64,000 nt of DNA from Onchocerca volvulus (taxonomy: Eukaryota; Nematoda; Chromadorea; Rhabditida; Onchocercidae), in assembly GCA_000499405.2 (NCBI GenBank), contig HG738137.1, forward strand, positions 17,568,581 to 17,632,580. The letters are read 5' to 3'. Both the position numbers and the translations under genes were made by a program. Below are positions 1 to 12,542 of this stretch, piece after piece. Positions within the stretch are counted from its first letter, which is position 1, and each line of letters begins with the position of its first letter. The notes under the pieces were generated by a model. That model was not told where the DNA came from, did not search any database, and saw only the letters and a program-made list of their open reading frames with translations.

Positions 1-59
1 TTTAATAGTGCGGGATCATTAACTTTTTTTGTTTAGTAACATTTTCTATGTTTTTCCAG

Positions 60-2528
60 GTTACTATTTTGGTGAATCGATTCTGTCTGAATTTTATATG
101 TTTGGTGGAACCGCAGTTCCGTTTGGTACGAGGGCTTCCAATTCGTTCAACTTACTCAAACGCATGAAAAATGGAACTTTTATTTGGAAACGACTGAAAA
201 CCGTTGGTGACATTCCTGTCAAGCAGTATGGTTCAGTAAGCGTTACTTGTCGATTGTAGAAGTTGACTAGTTTAATTTTTAATAACGGAAAGTGGATGTT
301 TAAAACATGTAAAAAAGGAAAAGGGAAGGAATGGAAATTTTTGAATTATTTACTGCTTGGATTCTAAACTTGAAGTTATCTTGAAAGTTTTCAATAACTT
401 TTTTTTTTGCTTTCTTCCAGAATTACCTGCATGTCAACAGTTTTTAAATTTCTGAAACTTCTTCGAAACCTCTAATACTTTCCCATTTTACGAGGGATCT
501 GTTGTTTAACAGATTCCTTGCATAACTAACTAGAAATTCCATTATTTGCATCTTTTTCATTTTTTTCTGGAATTTCTTGAAATGCTCTCTTCTACTAGTG
601 CATTGAATCTCTAGACCTTCCGGTTGCTGCTAAAAATTATTTTCATTGCTTTTGAAAGCTTTTCTTTCCAGTGTCTTGTATATAATAATGGAAAATTCTT
701 TGTGTTTGGTGGAACGACTGGATGGGAATATAATTTGGAAGTTCGTAGCTTAGAACCTGTATTCGATGCCGAAAAAAATGGTAGAGACCGATTAGAACCG
801 ATTCACTGGAAGTGGACACTTCTTCATGTAATTTACAAATTTCTTATTTTACCTTTGGTTGCCGTTTTTCTTTCATACATTTATATTTGAATAGTCAAAA
901 GTTATTTAGAAGAATCTCTACTATTTTTACAGGATGGATCAGATGTAAATGGCCGATATAGACATGAAGCTGTAGTCGTTGATGATGAAATAGTACTTAT
1001 AGGTGGTGGTACTCCGGAATGGACTTCATCGCTCATAGATGTTCATTTTTATGATCTTCAACTATAAAAAAATTAGAATATTTCATACGTTCAAAGTATT
1101 TATTGAAATTATTTCTTCATCAGCAATTAAAAATTTCAAATCAGTTTCTAATTATTTTATTAATTCTGTCCGAAACTTTCCAAATCGAATTTACTTTAAT
1201 TTTAAAGCGAATCAAATAAATGAAACATTTTACGTTATCTCTAAAAATTCAACTTTACTATTTTTGCAAATTATAACATTATGTATATACACATATTTTA
1301 TGTTTTGTTTTTTAGCTATTGATATTTAATATATCCGAAAGCAAATTTCGTACCCAAATAACTCTACCCGACATCGACTACGGTTATCCAATAGTATGTT
1401 TCGTCTTAATTTAATAATTTACTTAATTTTTCACTATATTTTTCCATATCTTATATTAGTATCAAACAATTACATGGAGCAAAGACAGTTCGTTATAAAT
1501 GTGTAAATTACCACTTCATAATTGGCAATTATTTTTCATTCATGTTTTGATTGCTTTATTGTTAAGGGTCGATTATACTATGGTTGTGTAAAATTTGGTA
1601 ATTGTGCTTACATTCTTGGTGGTTGTACAGAGAAGTCAGTAATGCACTTTATGATTGATCGAATAATTTTGGTATTTTTTTTTTTTTTTTTTTGTATTAC
1701 TCAAATCTGTTTAATTTACCTTTTATGTGACATTTGTTAGTGAGTATTAAAATATATTACTGCTTTTTTTTTGAAAATATTTCATATATTTGGCAATACA
1801 TACGAACTTATAGTAGCAGAAAATAGAGCGCTGGATTTTGTTCACAATCAAATTTAGAATGAACGGTCTTTGCAGCGTCCTAAATTGCTTCAAGATTGTT
1901 GGCAGCTTGATCTGAAGGAGTGGCGTTGGAAATGGTTGCCTGGCCAATTAAATCAGAAGTTATGTTTTCACGCAGCTACTGTTACTTCAGTATGTGCAGT
2001 TATCTTTTATGAAAATTTTAATGGTCTTCGTAAGAAAGAAATCTAATTGTTTTTAATTGAATTTCAGAATGTTCTAATTATTGTTAAGTGAGTAGATTAA
2101 TCATCTTGAAGAAACATTAAATCAGATTTGTTTTATCCCAAAAGTCTATGATTCCAAAATTCCTTGTACTGAAAAACACTGTCCCTATCGAGGAGGATTT
2201 TGTCTCTTGAAAAGCATGTAGTTTATGGATGAAGAAATAATTATTCAAAAATTATGAAAAATATTTTTTTTGTATAAAATTAAAATTATTTGCTTTATTA
2301 AAAGAGAATAGCAATTTGCAGGAAGGTTGTATTTATGTTTTTGGTGGTACTACGGATGAAAGATTCGAAAAACGGACAGATCAGCTGCAGAGATGTTGGA
2401 TCAAACCGCCAAGCTTGTTTTACATTGCTGCGCGCGCTGTTATCAATGCTTATCCTAATCTTTCTAAACATTTTCCTGACATAGCATTAACCAATATTTT
2501 TGATCATTTATTTTCTTCAATAAGTTAA
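60..2528 (+). CDS. KLHDC10: KLHDC10-like kelch-repeat protein, 3' part (5' end outside window)
   Basis: Kelch beta-propeller protein. In animals KLHDC10 is the substrate receptor of a Cullin-2 ubiquitin ligase that reads C-terminal degrons, including alanine tails added during ribosome-associated quality control. Seven exons are seen: 60-235, 672-827, 933-1040, 1316-1393, 1567-1638, 1876-1989 and 2322-2528, and all join in phase. Kelch blades show as FYMFGGTAVPFGTRASN, FFVFGGTTGW, GRYRHEAVVVDDEIVLIGGG, AYILGGCTEKS, LQDCWQLDLKEWRWKWLP and IYVFGGTTDE. The tail PPSLFYIAARAVINAYPNL matches the Cul2/elongin box position of KLHDC10. The first exon opens with two bases of a split codon, so the N-terminus lies left of the window. 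The fourth and fifth exons are the least conserved and rest on phase and position. Family assignment is fairly sure; ligase function is by homology. Confidence 0.85.
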
Positions 2529-2930
2529 GTTTATCATCTTATCCCATTCATTTTTTTACTTTCATTTTTTAATGCGGTTCCAAAAGAATAATTATCCTCG
2601 GAAATTTTAAGTTTAATTGCATTAATCCATCAATTTTCTAAATTTTGATTCAGTTTTTTATGTTGAAATCGGCTTTTATTATTTTGGAACTATGATATTC
2701 AATCATATGTCAGAATATATTTGTATATTTTTAAATAATATTGTTGAGTGGTTACTAAGTAAATTATTCACATATGTGTCAAAATATAATACTAAAAAAT
2801 GAAAAGCATTTTTGGGAAGAAAGAATTTACACGGGTGATCTGCTGGGTATCTAAGTCATCCAATCTAAGGAAAAGTATTAATCGTTTGATTCTTTCTCTT
2901 CTCGAGCATATATAAACATGGCCTGAAAAT
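2529..2930. other. convergent intergenic spacer
   Basis: About 400 bp between the stop codons of the kelch gene (+) and the bestrophin gene (-). AT-rich; it must hold both 3' UTRs. No further gene seen. Confidence 0.7.
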
Positions 2931-5900
2931 TCATAATCGAGTAATCTCCACCTCATTGTTATCGTTGTTCATGCTCGGATCAGATAACACGAAGTATTTA
3001 ATTTGCGATGAATTGTATTGTGCCGTTTGTATCGATAATCGACTTAGTTCTTCAGAATGATCTAAAACTTGAGATATTTTTATGATACTTAATGATGGAC
3101 TAAATTATTCTGGAGGCTTATTCAGTTTGTTTAAGATTTTAGCATATGTTTGAACCAACGTGATAGTAAAATAGCTTTCAAACATATGATAGCTTACATT
3201 GACGTGTTAAATCCATTTTCATAGTTTTTTCTAGATCATCAGTCCTTCGATTGTTGCATATTGATGATATTTGGTTACTCTTCATTATTCTGCAATTGTA
3301 TATAATATTAAGTCATATTTAGATGAGATTTACTATTTTTACAAATATCATATTCTCTCTCTCATTAAAAATTTCTAATAATGAATCAAAGAAAGACTTT
3401 TAAGAATTTCTAAGAAATACAATGTCTGATACTCATGAAATAATCAATCTGTACTTAAATATTGCGCTAATGGCAAACTCTTGAGATTTCTACTTTTATA
3501 TCATCTTTTCCGATTTATCTTCGTTGAGAAATCATAATAAAAGTTATAAATCTATGCATAATTTTATGATTTTTCATATAGTTGTTTCCCTTGATTAGCA
3601 CTCATCGGAATTCTTGAAAATCTTTGGAAGAAAACCGATTGCGAACAACGCTTTATCATTTCTGTTTGTTAATTCCAGTCTTGAAATGAAATGGATGGAA
3701 AACCATATTGAATATTATATAAATTAAAAAACATATGTTAGATTTGCAACTGATCCGATCAAAGGAGCTTTCGTAGAAGCAAAGAATCCTTTGTGGCTTC
3801 GCCAGAAAAGATCAGGCCGTATTTCCGGTACACGATCATAGTTGTCAGCTATGCAAAGACTGGTCTGAAATATTTGATCTAAAAAAATCTAATGTTTTTT
3901 TTTTTTTTTTTATTGAGAAATCAGATTTTTCATTTCATTGCTAAAATTACAGATTAGGTGTGGTTAAATCGAGACTTTAATTCTATTAATCTGAGGAAGA
4001 CAAATTTAACCAGAAGAAAGTTTTTATTCATATTATTTTGGAAAATATCACATGATATAAGCTGTTCCGAAAAATAAGGTTGGAATACTTTGATGAAAGT
4101 AATTTAATTTAATGCATTTCGATCGAAATTCCGATTAGTTACTGTAATTGGAATGCAATTACAGTACTTGTGATAAGAATATTCGAATGTATGACTAAAT
4201 TCATTTCAAAACTTCAGAATCTGATAAAAGCCTCACGGCGAGATTTTTGTCGATAAGATAGTTACACTCAAAGTCATCATCGTCATCACCGAATGGATTA
4301 AGCAGCGCTTGTGCAACTTTTAACCAACCAATAAAAAATACGAATTGTATGATTGTCATTACGGGTACTATCAGGTCAAGCTATAAGAAAGAACTTGACC
4401 TATCATCAGTTTACTTTGATAACTAGTATTCATTATTTCCCCGGTATGATATTATAATTAGAACAGGACAAAAAGTTATCATAAAAAGTCTTAAATAGAA
4501 GATATTTGAAAATAATATTGATTGATTTCAAAAATTCTAAAAAATAATTTTAATTTTGGAAATTAAATTTACAAGCAAAATTTTCATTTGTCAATGGACT
4601 TAAATTGCTTTTCTTATTTTTTGATAATCCTTAATAGTTGGTTATCGCTTCAAAATGATAATACTTGACAATTTTTATTTGGAATATCTAAATGTGAGTA
4701 TTTTGCTTTAATTAAACAAAATACTTAAATTTAGATATTCCAGATACTGTAGAATATTGAAATCCAAAATTTTATTTAATTTTAGAAAATAAATTAAGAA
4801 AAATAGTAAACTAACATCACTTATGGACGTATTATTATTAACGATAAACTGTCGACTGATGAGACAGGTAAGGAAGTGAACATAAACTGCCAAAAATATT
4901 ACCTAAAATTTGTCATTTATAAATACCATTTCACTTGAATTAAATAAATTATTGTTAAAAAATAATCCCTGCAAGGAAATTATGTTAGAAAAGAACTTTC
5001 TCATTTCATTTATTTTTTGTTTTTTGGCAATAAATAGAAAAAAAAAATGCAATTGGGCATTGCAACTGAGAAATGAACATTTTTCCATAATTTTCATGGG
5101 ATAAAATATTAAATGAAACAAAGCATTTCGGTAACAATAAATTAAATCAAAAGTAATGATATAATATTTATAATAATTCTTTCTAAGAAAGGCTATATAA
5201 AAAATCGCATGAAATTATCGATAATTGGTAATAAAATCAAAAAAACTGGAAATGAATTTCAATTTATACCTGTGAATAGACCAACGGTATAGGAACCCAA
5301 TCGTAATTGCATAAGAGTTGTAAATTGTAACGAAATTTGTCGATTTCCTAAAAATTTCGAAATGTCAAATGAACTGAAGTTTTTGAGATTTTAAATTAGA
5401 AATTAAAATCAACTGATGATTAGAAATTTTCGCAAAATTTTACACCGCATAATTTCCAGTAATATAAATCTGAAGTAATTATTTCGTTCTTTCGTGCTTC
5501 TAACGCAATAGCATGAATCCATCGTATTGGAGCCCAATATTTGTTATATTGAAGTTTAATTGAGTCTAACTTTTCTTTTTCTTCTCTCAAAAGAATTCCT
5601 GTAATACGATACTTAAGTACAATATATGCTTATCAGCAGTCGTAAATGGTGCTATTTCTACATGTTTTTGAATATTCACGCACATTATTCGTAAATAAAA
5701 TATCTTATTTCGAAAGCAAAAGTTTAAAACAAAAAAAAAAAAAAAACATAAATATTCTAAACATAAATCGTTATCACACAATCTCTATTAAATTTCTCTG
5801 ATATTTATCCTTTTCTTTTATAAATTCTTCGACATTAATATTTAAATACCGGCATCGATCATGCTATCAGCAGTCGGGAAACGTTTCTGTACTTGAACAC

Positions 5901-7071
5901 TGATATCGCGGAATACAAAAACTTGCGTAAGACACAGATATCGAACCATGGTTCGACGCAATTGTTTCGCATTTTCGCTTTCACCACGAATATAATTAGC
6001 GATAAATAATGCATACCTATAAATAATATTATTTTTTATTCTCAGGAAATTTTCAAGCTACTCATATCTTACTGGATAGATCTTAAGACATATTCCAAAA
6101 CTATTTCTATCAATTTTTATTTTGGAAACTTTCATAGGCATTGATCGTTTCTGAAATTCATTGAAAAACTATTTCGAAATAATTTTAAAATTAAATGAAA
6201 AAACTTACGATTCGATATAACCCATATTAATGAAAATATTTGACCATCGTGATAATATCGTATCAACGAAGAAGCCAAGAATGAAAGTAATAGGTATATA
6301 CTCCAATCGTGTATCGAAATAACGGACTAAATTTCCGAAAATACTGAAATAAATTGAATTAGAAAAAAATTTCAAAAACTTCTTTAACATTTTGATTTAT
6401 TTCATTTTAACTGAAAATACCTGATAAATCGAAATAATTTTTGGAATACAAATATATGACTGACTCATCCATATCTCAGTACAAAGGCTTTTGTTCTTTC
6501 ATCTTCCAATCTGTTAACAGAGCTCATCTTACTGTACAAAAGATTGTAAAACATGTCACTTGTCTGAGAAATGTTGCAAATTTCTACTATACAAGATACT
6601 TTGATTATTTCGTCATATCTGTATTCCTAAAAATATTTCGATTTCTCGACAAAAGGATTAGAAAGAAAATTTACAAATCACAATGATCTACAATTATTTT
6701 ATAATTGCTAAATAATCTAATATTACCTTAGTGTAAAAGTAAATTAATTTTAAAAAATTTAATATTGTATTATCATAAAAAATAAATTAATTTCATGTGA
6801 TTTAATATCATTTTATCATAAAAAGTTTAGTTTTAACCTACTTTATTGCTGTATTATTATGAAAAGTAGCTAAGAAAAGTATATACATTTTTTGTTGAGC
6901 ATTAAGGAAATAGTTTGATCGATAAAAAAATGAAATAGCTAGAAAAATTATAATCCATATTAATAGTTCCTTATAGATATACTTCCAAACACTGCCATTC
7001 CATCGAAATAACACGCGTAAAGGTATGAATGGTGATAAAGATGCTAATTCATGCTGATATAATATTACCAT
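2931..7071 (-). CDS. bestrophin family chloride channel
   Basis: Bestrophins form pentameric calcium-activated chloride channels in membranes; nematodes carry many paralogues, so no gene number is given. Exons on the minus strand: 7071-6887, 6343-6209, 6016-5850, 5598-5444, 5347-5270, 4902-4816, 4380-4213, 3864-3733, then a last exon ending at 2931. The first eight are mutually in phase. The ATG at 7071 is chosen because [12 protein letters not shown] fits the family N-terminus just before FRWNGSVWK. Family motifs in order: [49 protein letters not shown], then [20 protein letters not shown], which carries the acidic calcium clasp. The last exon (about 3055-2931, ending EVEITRL) needs a phase-1 junction that the eighth exon does not supply, so one C-terminal exon between 3733 and 3060 is unresolved. 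A reading frame near 3600-3680 is a candidate. Confidence 0.88.
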
Positions 7072-7496
7072 TTTTTGCTCTTCATTCAGGTATGCTTTGG
7101 TGATACCTGTAATTATAGCATATTTGATAATGAGTAAAGAAAGTAAGCTTAGTATATCCATCCGGTAACTTTTTATTTATGAAAGTGATAGTAAATTCCT
7201 GATTTTATCATGAGAATATAAAAAAATTGTATTATTGCGAAAACTGCCGAATAACTTTTAAAAGATTTGTAGTGTTTAAAAATAGACTTTATTGATTGAT
7301 TTTCAAATTTAGATATTTTAAATCTTAATTTTCTTAATTGTTGCATATAATTTGCCATAAGAAATTACATTCGCAAACTTCAAAAAAAAAAAAGTGAGAT
7401 AATATTTGTATTCATTAAAATTCAAACTAAAATTCTGACAGAAAATCTATCCACTAAAAAAGAATTCATAATAAAGGCAATGAAATATTTGTACAG

Positions 7497-7530
7497 CATG
7501 TGTGTATGTGTGTATGTGTGTGTATGTTTA
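7497..7530. repeat. TG/TATG microsatellite
   Basis: Alternating TGTG/TATG units in AT-rich intergenic DNA upstream of the bestrophin gene. Confidence 0.7.
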
Positions 7531-7710
7531 TATTTCAGATATTTAGGTATTATATAGATCTATTTACAATATATATGAAATAAATGCATTTATGCTAGCA
7601 AATCGATCAATTTAAAAGTGTAATTGTTGGTGAAAAAAATTTCCAATAATAATTCCTGGTAATATCTCTCCGTTTTTATTATTTTTTTTTTTATTTTACC
7701 ATATAGTTGG

Positions 7711-7950
7711 CAATACTTTTTCATCTATTTTCCTGAAAAAGATGAAGTTTTGAATTGCACAAAAACACATCTGTTGCGGATACATCGTTTTACCGTATTC
7801 GTTTCACCATGTCTTCACACATCACGAAAGCATACGTTTGATCATAACGTCGCTCGTCACGATAGCATCTACTTTTCATTTCCGATTGCGACGATCGCAT
7901 TGGTCTTGCTACTAATCATTGATTTCATTGTAGAAGCTATTAAAGACTAG
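7711..7950 (+). CDS. candidate small orphan exon or ORF with a C-terminal hydrophobic helix
   Basis: Not recognised. An open frame runs from the possible acceptor (ATAG, ending at 7706) to a TAG at 7948-7950. The part after about 7750 looks visibly less AT-rich than its surroundings, as the exons in this window do. It reads through a His/Arg-rich middle (TSRKHTFDHNVARHD) into a hydrophobic stretch FPIATIALVLLLIIDFIVEA near the C-terminus, consistent with a tail anchor. There is no ATG near the beginning, so it could only be a 3' exon of a spliced gene, or a chance ORF. No homology is claimed and no partner exon was found. Confidence 0.25.
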   Translation, partial: QYFFIYFPEKDEVLNCTKTHLLRIHRFTVFVSPCLHTSRKHTFDHNVARHDSIYFSFPIATIALVLLLIIDFIVEAIKD

Positions 7951-8296
7951 CCTAAGGCGAAATATTGTCACAGATTTTACGATAATTTATACAGTTCCAG
8001 GAGACAATTTTTTTGTTGTTGTTGTTAAAAACGTTACTGCTAATACAATCAGGAAGTACTAATTTTTTCGGATAATTTTGATTTAAATTATTATATATCT
8101 GTATATTTGCAGATTCGACTTATTCAAGTATGATTTTAACTGTTTTGAATTTAAATCCGTTGAACTCACTTAAAATGAAAATATTTTATCCAAAATTAAA
8201 CAAAAAATTTATTTAAAATCAAAGCAATAGTATGTTCGGTGAGATAGATATTGATTTGTTGCAATTTAATTCCATTTATTCTCATATATTAATAAA

Positions 8297-8460
8297 TTAG
8301 CTGGACCCGGCTGAAACATGCGCCTTATCTGCATAAAAACATACTCCTATTCAAATACAACTTTATGTGAAAATTTCAAATCAATCGATGAAGAACTTGA
8401 AATGTTATGTGGCAAGTAACAACGAACATTAACATTTTTATTTATATAGATTACTTATGC
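8297..8460 (+). repeat. interspersed MITE-like repeat, copy 1
   Basis: Begins near AGCTGGACCCGGC, contains a core AAATTTCAAATCAATCGATG AAGAACTT (split here for reading) and ends near CATTTTTATTTATATAGA. The same modules in the same order recur at 12543-12810, and the 3' modules recur near 33290-33450. It is noncoding, so a non-autonomous element is likely. Boundaries are approximate. Confidence 0.6.
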
Positions 8461-8793
8461 AATTATTTGAGGAGAAAAAAAAAAACAAATAATATAATTA
8501 ATAATAACGATACTGGAAATTAGATAATGTAAGATGAAGTTTCTTTTTTGCATAGAATCTTTGCTCGAACGATATTATTCCATTAATCGTCAATTGTTTT
8601 ATTCGAATTTATTGTGACAAAATTCATATCCATTCCGCAGCAATCATTTGGTTGTATTTGATGCCAATTTTGTGTAATCTAATTCCGTATGATTGTATTT
8701 CTCTTCAAACAAATCAATCAAATATGCATCGTTTCCAACCAATCCTGAAGTTTTTTTTCTTTTTTTTCATAGCTTTGTCATGAATTTCACAAT

Positions 8794-8838
8794 TGATTAG
8801 TAAATTCTTAAAACATGAAGTTTTAAAATTTACTAATC
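8794..8838. repeat. near-perfect inverted repeat (hairpin)
   Basis: Left arm 8794-8813 reads GATTAGTAAATTCTTAAAAC. The right arm 8820-8838 is its reverse complement apart from one unpaired base. The loop is 6 nt. It lies between the bestrophin gene and the secreted orphan. Confidence 0.75.
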
Positions 8839-9876
8839 ATATATTTCAATGATTCAATTCAGAGAGAATAGAGTGGAATAAGATAGCAAATTACAGAAAA
8901 ATTACACATGGCCAATGTAACTTGATGAGATCAGACACGTTTCCATCAAAAGTAATCATTGGCGCATATCACTACCGTATCCTTTAAGAACTCATAAACA
9001 CGTAAACACGTACTTCAGACACGTACTTTAAACACGTGAACACGTGCTTTTTTTCTTGAAAACTTAAGGAATAAAGAGATAACAGATGAGAAAAAGAAGT
9101 TGTAATGAAAATGTTAAATAATATACCAAGGATAAATTCCATTTCGTTAGAATCAGTGATAGACGTTAAGAATGCATCTTGTGTAGAACATATTATAAAA
9201 TCATTATCATTACTAGTTGAATTTTGTCCCTGAATTTTTAATTTTCAAAACTTTACATTTATCAGAAAATCATTTGTTCATTGGTCATTTTAATTTCTCA
9301 ATTTTATGAAGGCAAGCCTATTTAATAAAATTTTTATTTCAACTTACTAGTTTTTTTGATATTCAACTTTTATCTTTTAATATATTCCTAAAAAAAATAT
9401 TGACACTCAAAAGCAAGATTTGTATTCTAATTTCAAGTTTTTGATGCCAAAAAATCTGAAACTTTCCGATTTCCAGCTATTTATGATTTGTGATATCTGA
9501 TTCAGTCAATTAGTGTGCATTATATCATTTGATCATACTTCCTAATACCAATTAATTAACCAAAAATATTTTAAAAGAACGTTATTTGAAGAACTTGCCA
9601 CGATATAGCATGAGTTCGTCATGATAAAATATATCCATTGTTTTGAATGAAAATCTGAAAAACAATCAAAAATAAAATGCATTTTTTTCATTTCAAATTT
9701 ATGATTGTTTGGAAGATTATTTTTCTAATATTTTTCTCTTCTCTCCATTCAAAATAAGTATCGAAAATTTTTGCGATCTCATCGGATTCGAAAAACACCA
9801 GAAAAATCAACAAACAATTAATTCTTACTTACGTGATGATATCTACAGATTCTAAGAATTACTAAAGTTTGAAAAG

Positions 9877-11396
9877 TTAATTTTTACTTCTGCTATCAAT
9901 AGCACTGGAATTGTTAATCTCCATCAGAATTTTGTCATTATTATCAAACACTGTAACGTTACTGCTTGGCATTGTTATCGGAAACGATTGCAGTAAAGCA
10001 TCGGATGCATTGCGGATTTTTTCAAGAAATCTTCGGAAATCCGATTTTACAGAGAGTGAATTTGAGATGAAAATCACATTTTCTGCATTTTTCATCGGAA
10101 TTATTTGGCTAGTATTAGATTTCGTTTCAGATAATGTATGTATATGATTCATGTACGTTAAATTATTCAAATCCGCACTGGAAACATTTGCTTCAAATTC
10201 AGAATTCAATTCTTTTATAGTTTTTGAAATTGCTAACGGGATCATCTTGATAGCAATATCTTTAGGATTAGGGATATTTATAGATTCAGCTGTATCGTTT
10301 TGCGTCACATTCTGTAATGTTACTAATTCCAATATCAAACTGTTGTTGATCTCAACATTCGACGATCTGATTAAGGTCGAATTTCCGTTTTTTAAAGCAA
10401 TTGAGGAATTCGAATTAGTCACAGTTGCATCCAGTTCTGAGGCTAAATTGTTCGATTTTCCAATATTAATCGGAGTAAAAAGTGAGATAATTTTGACCAG
10501 ATTAGTCATATTTTTCAATTCATCATTATTTAAGGTTTCTTCTGTAAAATTGGCAGTATTGCGAACAAACAAAGTATTCATGCGGTTTTGCTTTGAAGAT
10601 ATCTCACATATGATTGACTGATTTTCGAAAAACTCTTCCAAATCCATTGATTCAGTAATATTGAATGATGAAGCATTATTTGAATCAGAAAATGCCGGGA
10701 AAATAGGCGATAATTTTATTAGTTGATCTGAAAAAAAAAAAAAGAATAAATTTGTATATCCAAATACCTAATTGCTTTGCAGTTATTATTTTGACAGATT
10801 CACTTATAATTAATTAATGGACAATTATAATCGCGCAAATTAATTGTGATTGCAAGTTTATTATGCCAATAATTACTACGATTTGATATAATAGTTACTA
10901 CTTGTAAACTGTATGAGCATAACAGCTTTATCATCTCCTTTCAGCTTTACTACTTTGTTTCTATCAAAAAATGATAAGACATTAATAGTTCTATTATCAG
11001 TTAAAAGATAAAATATGAATACGGTAATAAAAATTGCCAATATAATATCATAATAATATAATAATGATAATAACAACATAGTTTTTCTAAAAAAAAGGAA
11101 AGATAGCTTGATGTTATCATTATTCTGCTATCATTGTCAATGCTTTCATTTATTGTCCATATTTTCATATAATTTTTATCATTATTTTATCAAAATAATG
11201 CTATTTCTATGAGTGAACTAATTGAAAACATCACAAATCAATTATAATGAATCTTTTTCAAATCCTTGATTTTTAATGAGCTTTTTTTTGCCATGACGAA
11301 ACAGGATATTAATTAAAATATTAACTAACCTGATGAAATTATAAGGTAAATTGGAGCAAATAATAGAAATGCCAGCTGAACGGTGTACCACCACAT
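9877..11396 (-). CDS. secreted, heavily N-glycosylated orphan protein
   Basis: Function not recognised. Two exons: 11396-11330 (MWWYTVQLAFLLFAPIYLII then SS) and 10727-9877. The intron is phase 1 with donor GTTAG and acceptor TTTTCAG. Predicted product 305 aa. Exon 1 is a nearly pure signal peptide: a long hydrophobic run, then a small-residue cleavage site near SS/D. The mature part is low in cysteine and rich in Asn, Ser and Thr, with about 17 N-x-S/T sequons (for example NASS, NITE, NFTE, NMTN, NSSI, NSTL, NVTQ, NDTA, NVSS, NLTY). There are no membrane segments and no known domain. An open frame on the opposite strand of exon 2 is judged a shadow, because only the minus strand gives a signal peptide exon in phase. 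A TATA-like box lies about 60 bp upstream. Probably a surface or secreted glycoprotein (inference). Confidence 0.72.
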
Positions 11397-11454
11397 GTCA
11401 GTTTCTCAAATTTAACCGATAAATTCATCGAAATGCTATGAATTATCGTCGGCT

Positions 11455-11462
11455 TTTATATA
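11455..11462 (-). promoter_or_regulatory. TATA-like box of the secreted glycoprotein gene
   Basis: On the minus strand the sequence reads TATATAAAAGCC, with the TATA run about 60 nt upstream of the ATG at 11396. This spacing would put a start site some 30 nt before the ATG. Confidence 0.45.
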
Positions 11463-12542
11463 AGTGCTGGATAAATTGGCCGTACCTCGCAAAAAAAGAA
11501 AAAAAATTATTTGCTTTTTAAGACGTCAAAATATATTTCATTTTTTTTTGGCTTATTTCATCGTTAACATTCATAAGCAATCGAACAATAAAATTGTTTA
11601 ATTTTGATGGCTTTTATAAAATTTTTAATATAAAATTAAATCCTTTTTAATTTAACGTAAAAAAAATCTCTTTTCACTCAAAATGAAATCGAGAATGAAA
11701 ATTTGAAATTATCCAACGGAATAACTAAACGATATGATTACTAATCGAAGACTATTACTTACACCAGTTTTTGCTATAACTCATTTTATGATGAATTATG
11801 CTTTCTACTAATATTAGTTATGAAAATAAGAACAAAAAAAAAAAAAAGGAGAGAATAATGGAAAAATGGCATAAAAATTTAAGATGCATTTAAATATCTT
11901 TTCCATCTATCAGAAATTCAGTATTTTTCATCAAAATATAATTTCAGTTTTCAGTGTCAAATACAGGTAAATTAAATTTGATCAATTTTAAATTCCGATT
12001 GATTAAATTCAGTAAACAATATAACTAACGAAATTGTTTAAATTCATCAGTGAAATTTAATTTCAGCTTGAAAACTGTTAATATTTCATAGATAATTTAC
12101 TACTTTAGAATGTTGCTTGATCTTTCACAATGTGCTCTTTGCAAATACATCTCAAGAAGTTTTTTCGATTCTAACAATTTAATTCAATTCATTACTTTTA
12201 GTACTTTTATTATGGTTATAATACGTAAGATCTGTTTATTATTTTCACTCCCATGTTAATTAGTTTCATTATTAAAATTTCAAGTACACGTTTGATGTCG
12301 CACGTCAATTCGAATTCTTTATTTTTGTTGCAACAATTTTATTCTAATGATCAGTCATTGCAGTTAATTTTAAATTTCATTGCTAAATTAATTAATCATT
12401 TTTGACATTTACATTATCCTCGTTTGGTAAAGTCAAAAACGTCCGTTTTTCACGTATATGAATGTAATAATTTTTTATAAGAGAAAAATAGTTCATAAAT
12501 TTTTATATTTTAATGTATGCATTATTATAAATTTGAATCTAT

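Larger units (their letters stand above)
7072..9876. other. AT-rich intergenic region upstream of bestrophin
   Basis: No convincing conserved gene. It contains the doubtful ORF at 7711-7950, a (TG)n-rich patch near 7500-7525, one copy of the interspersed repeat (8297-8460), a hairpin at 8794-8838 and an ACACGT-rich patch near 8996-9050, all listed separately. Confidence 0.6.

Noticed and set aside
9911..10621. Long plus-strand open frames antisense to the secreted orphan
   Set aside because: Only the minus strand gives a signal-peptide exon that joins in phase and a coherent glycoprotein; the plus frames are two broken pieces without start context.
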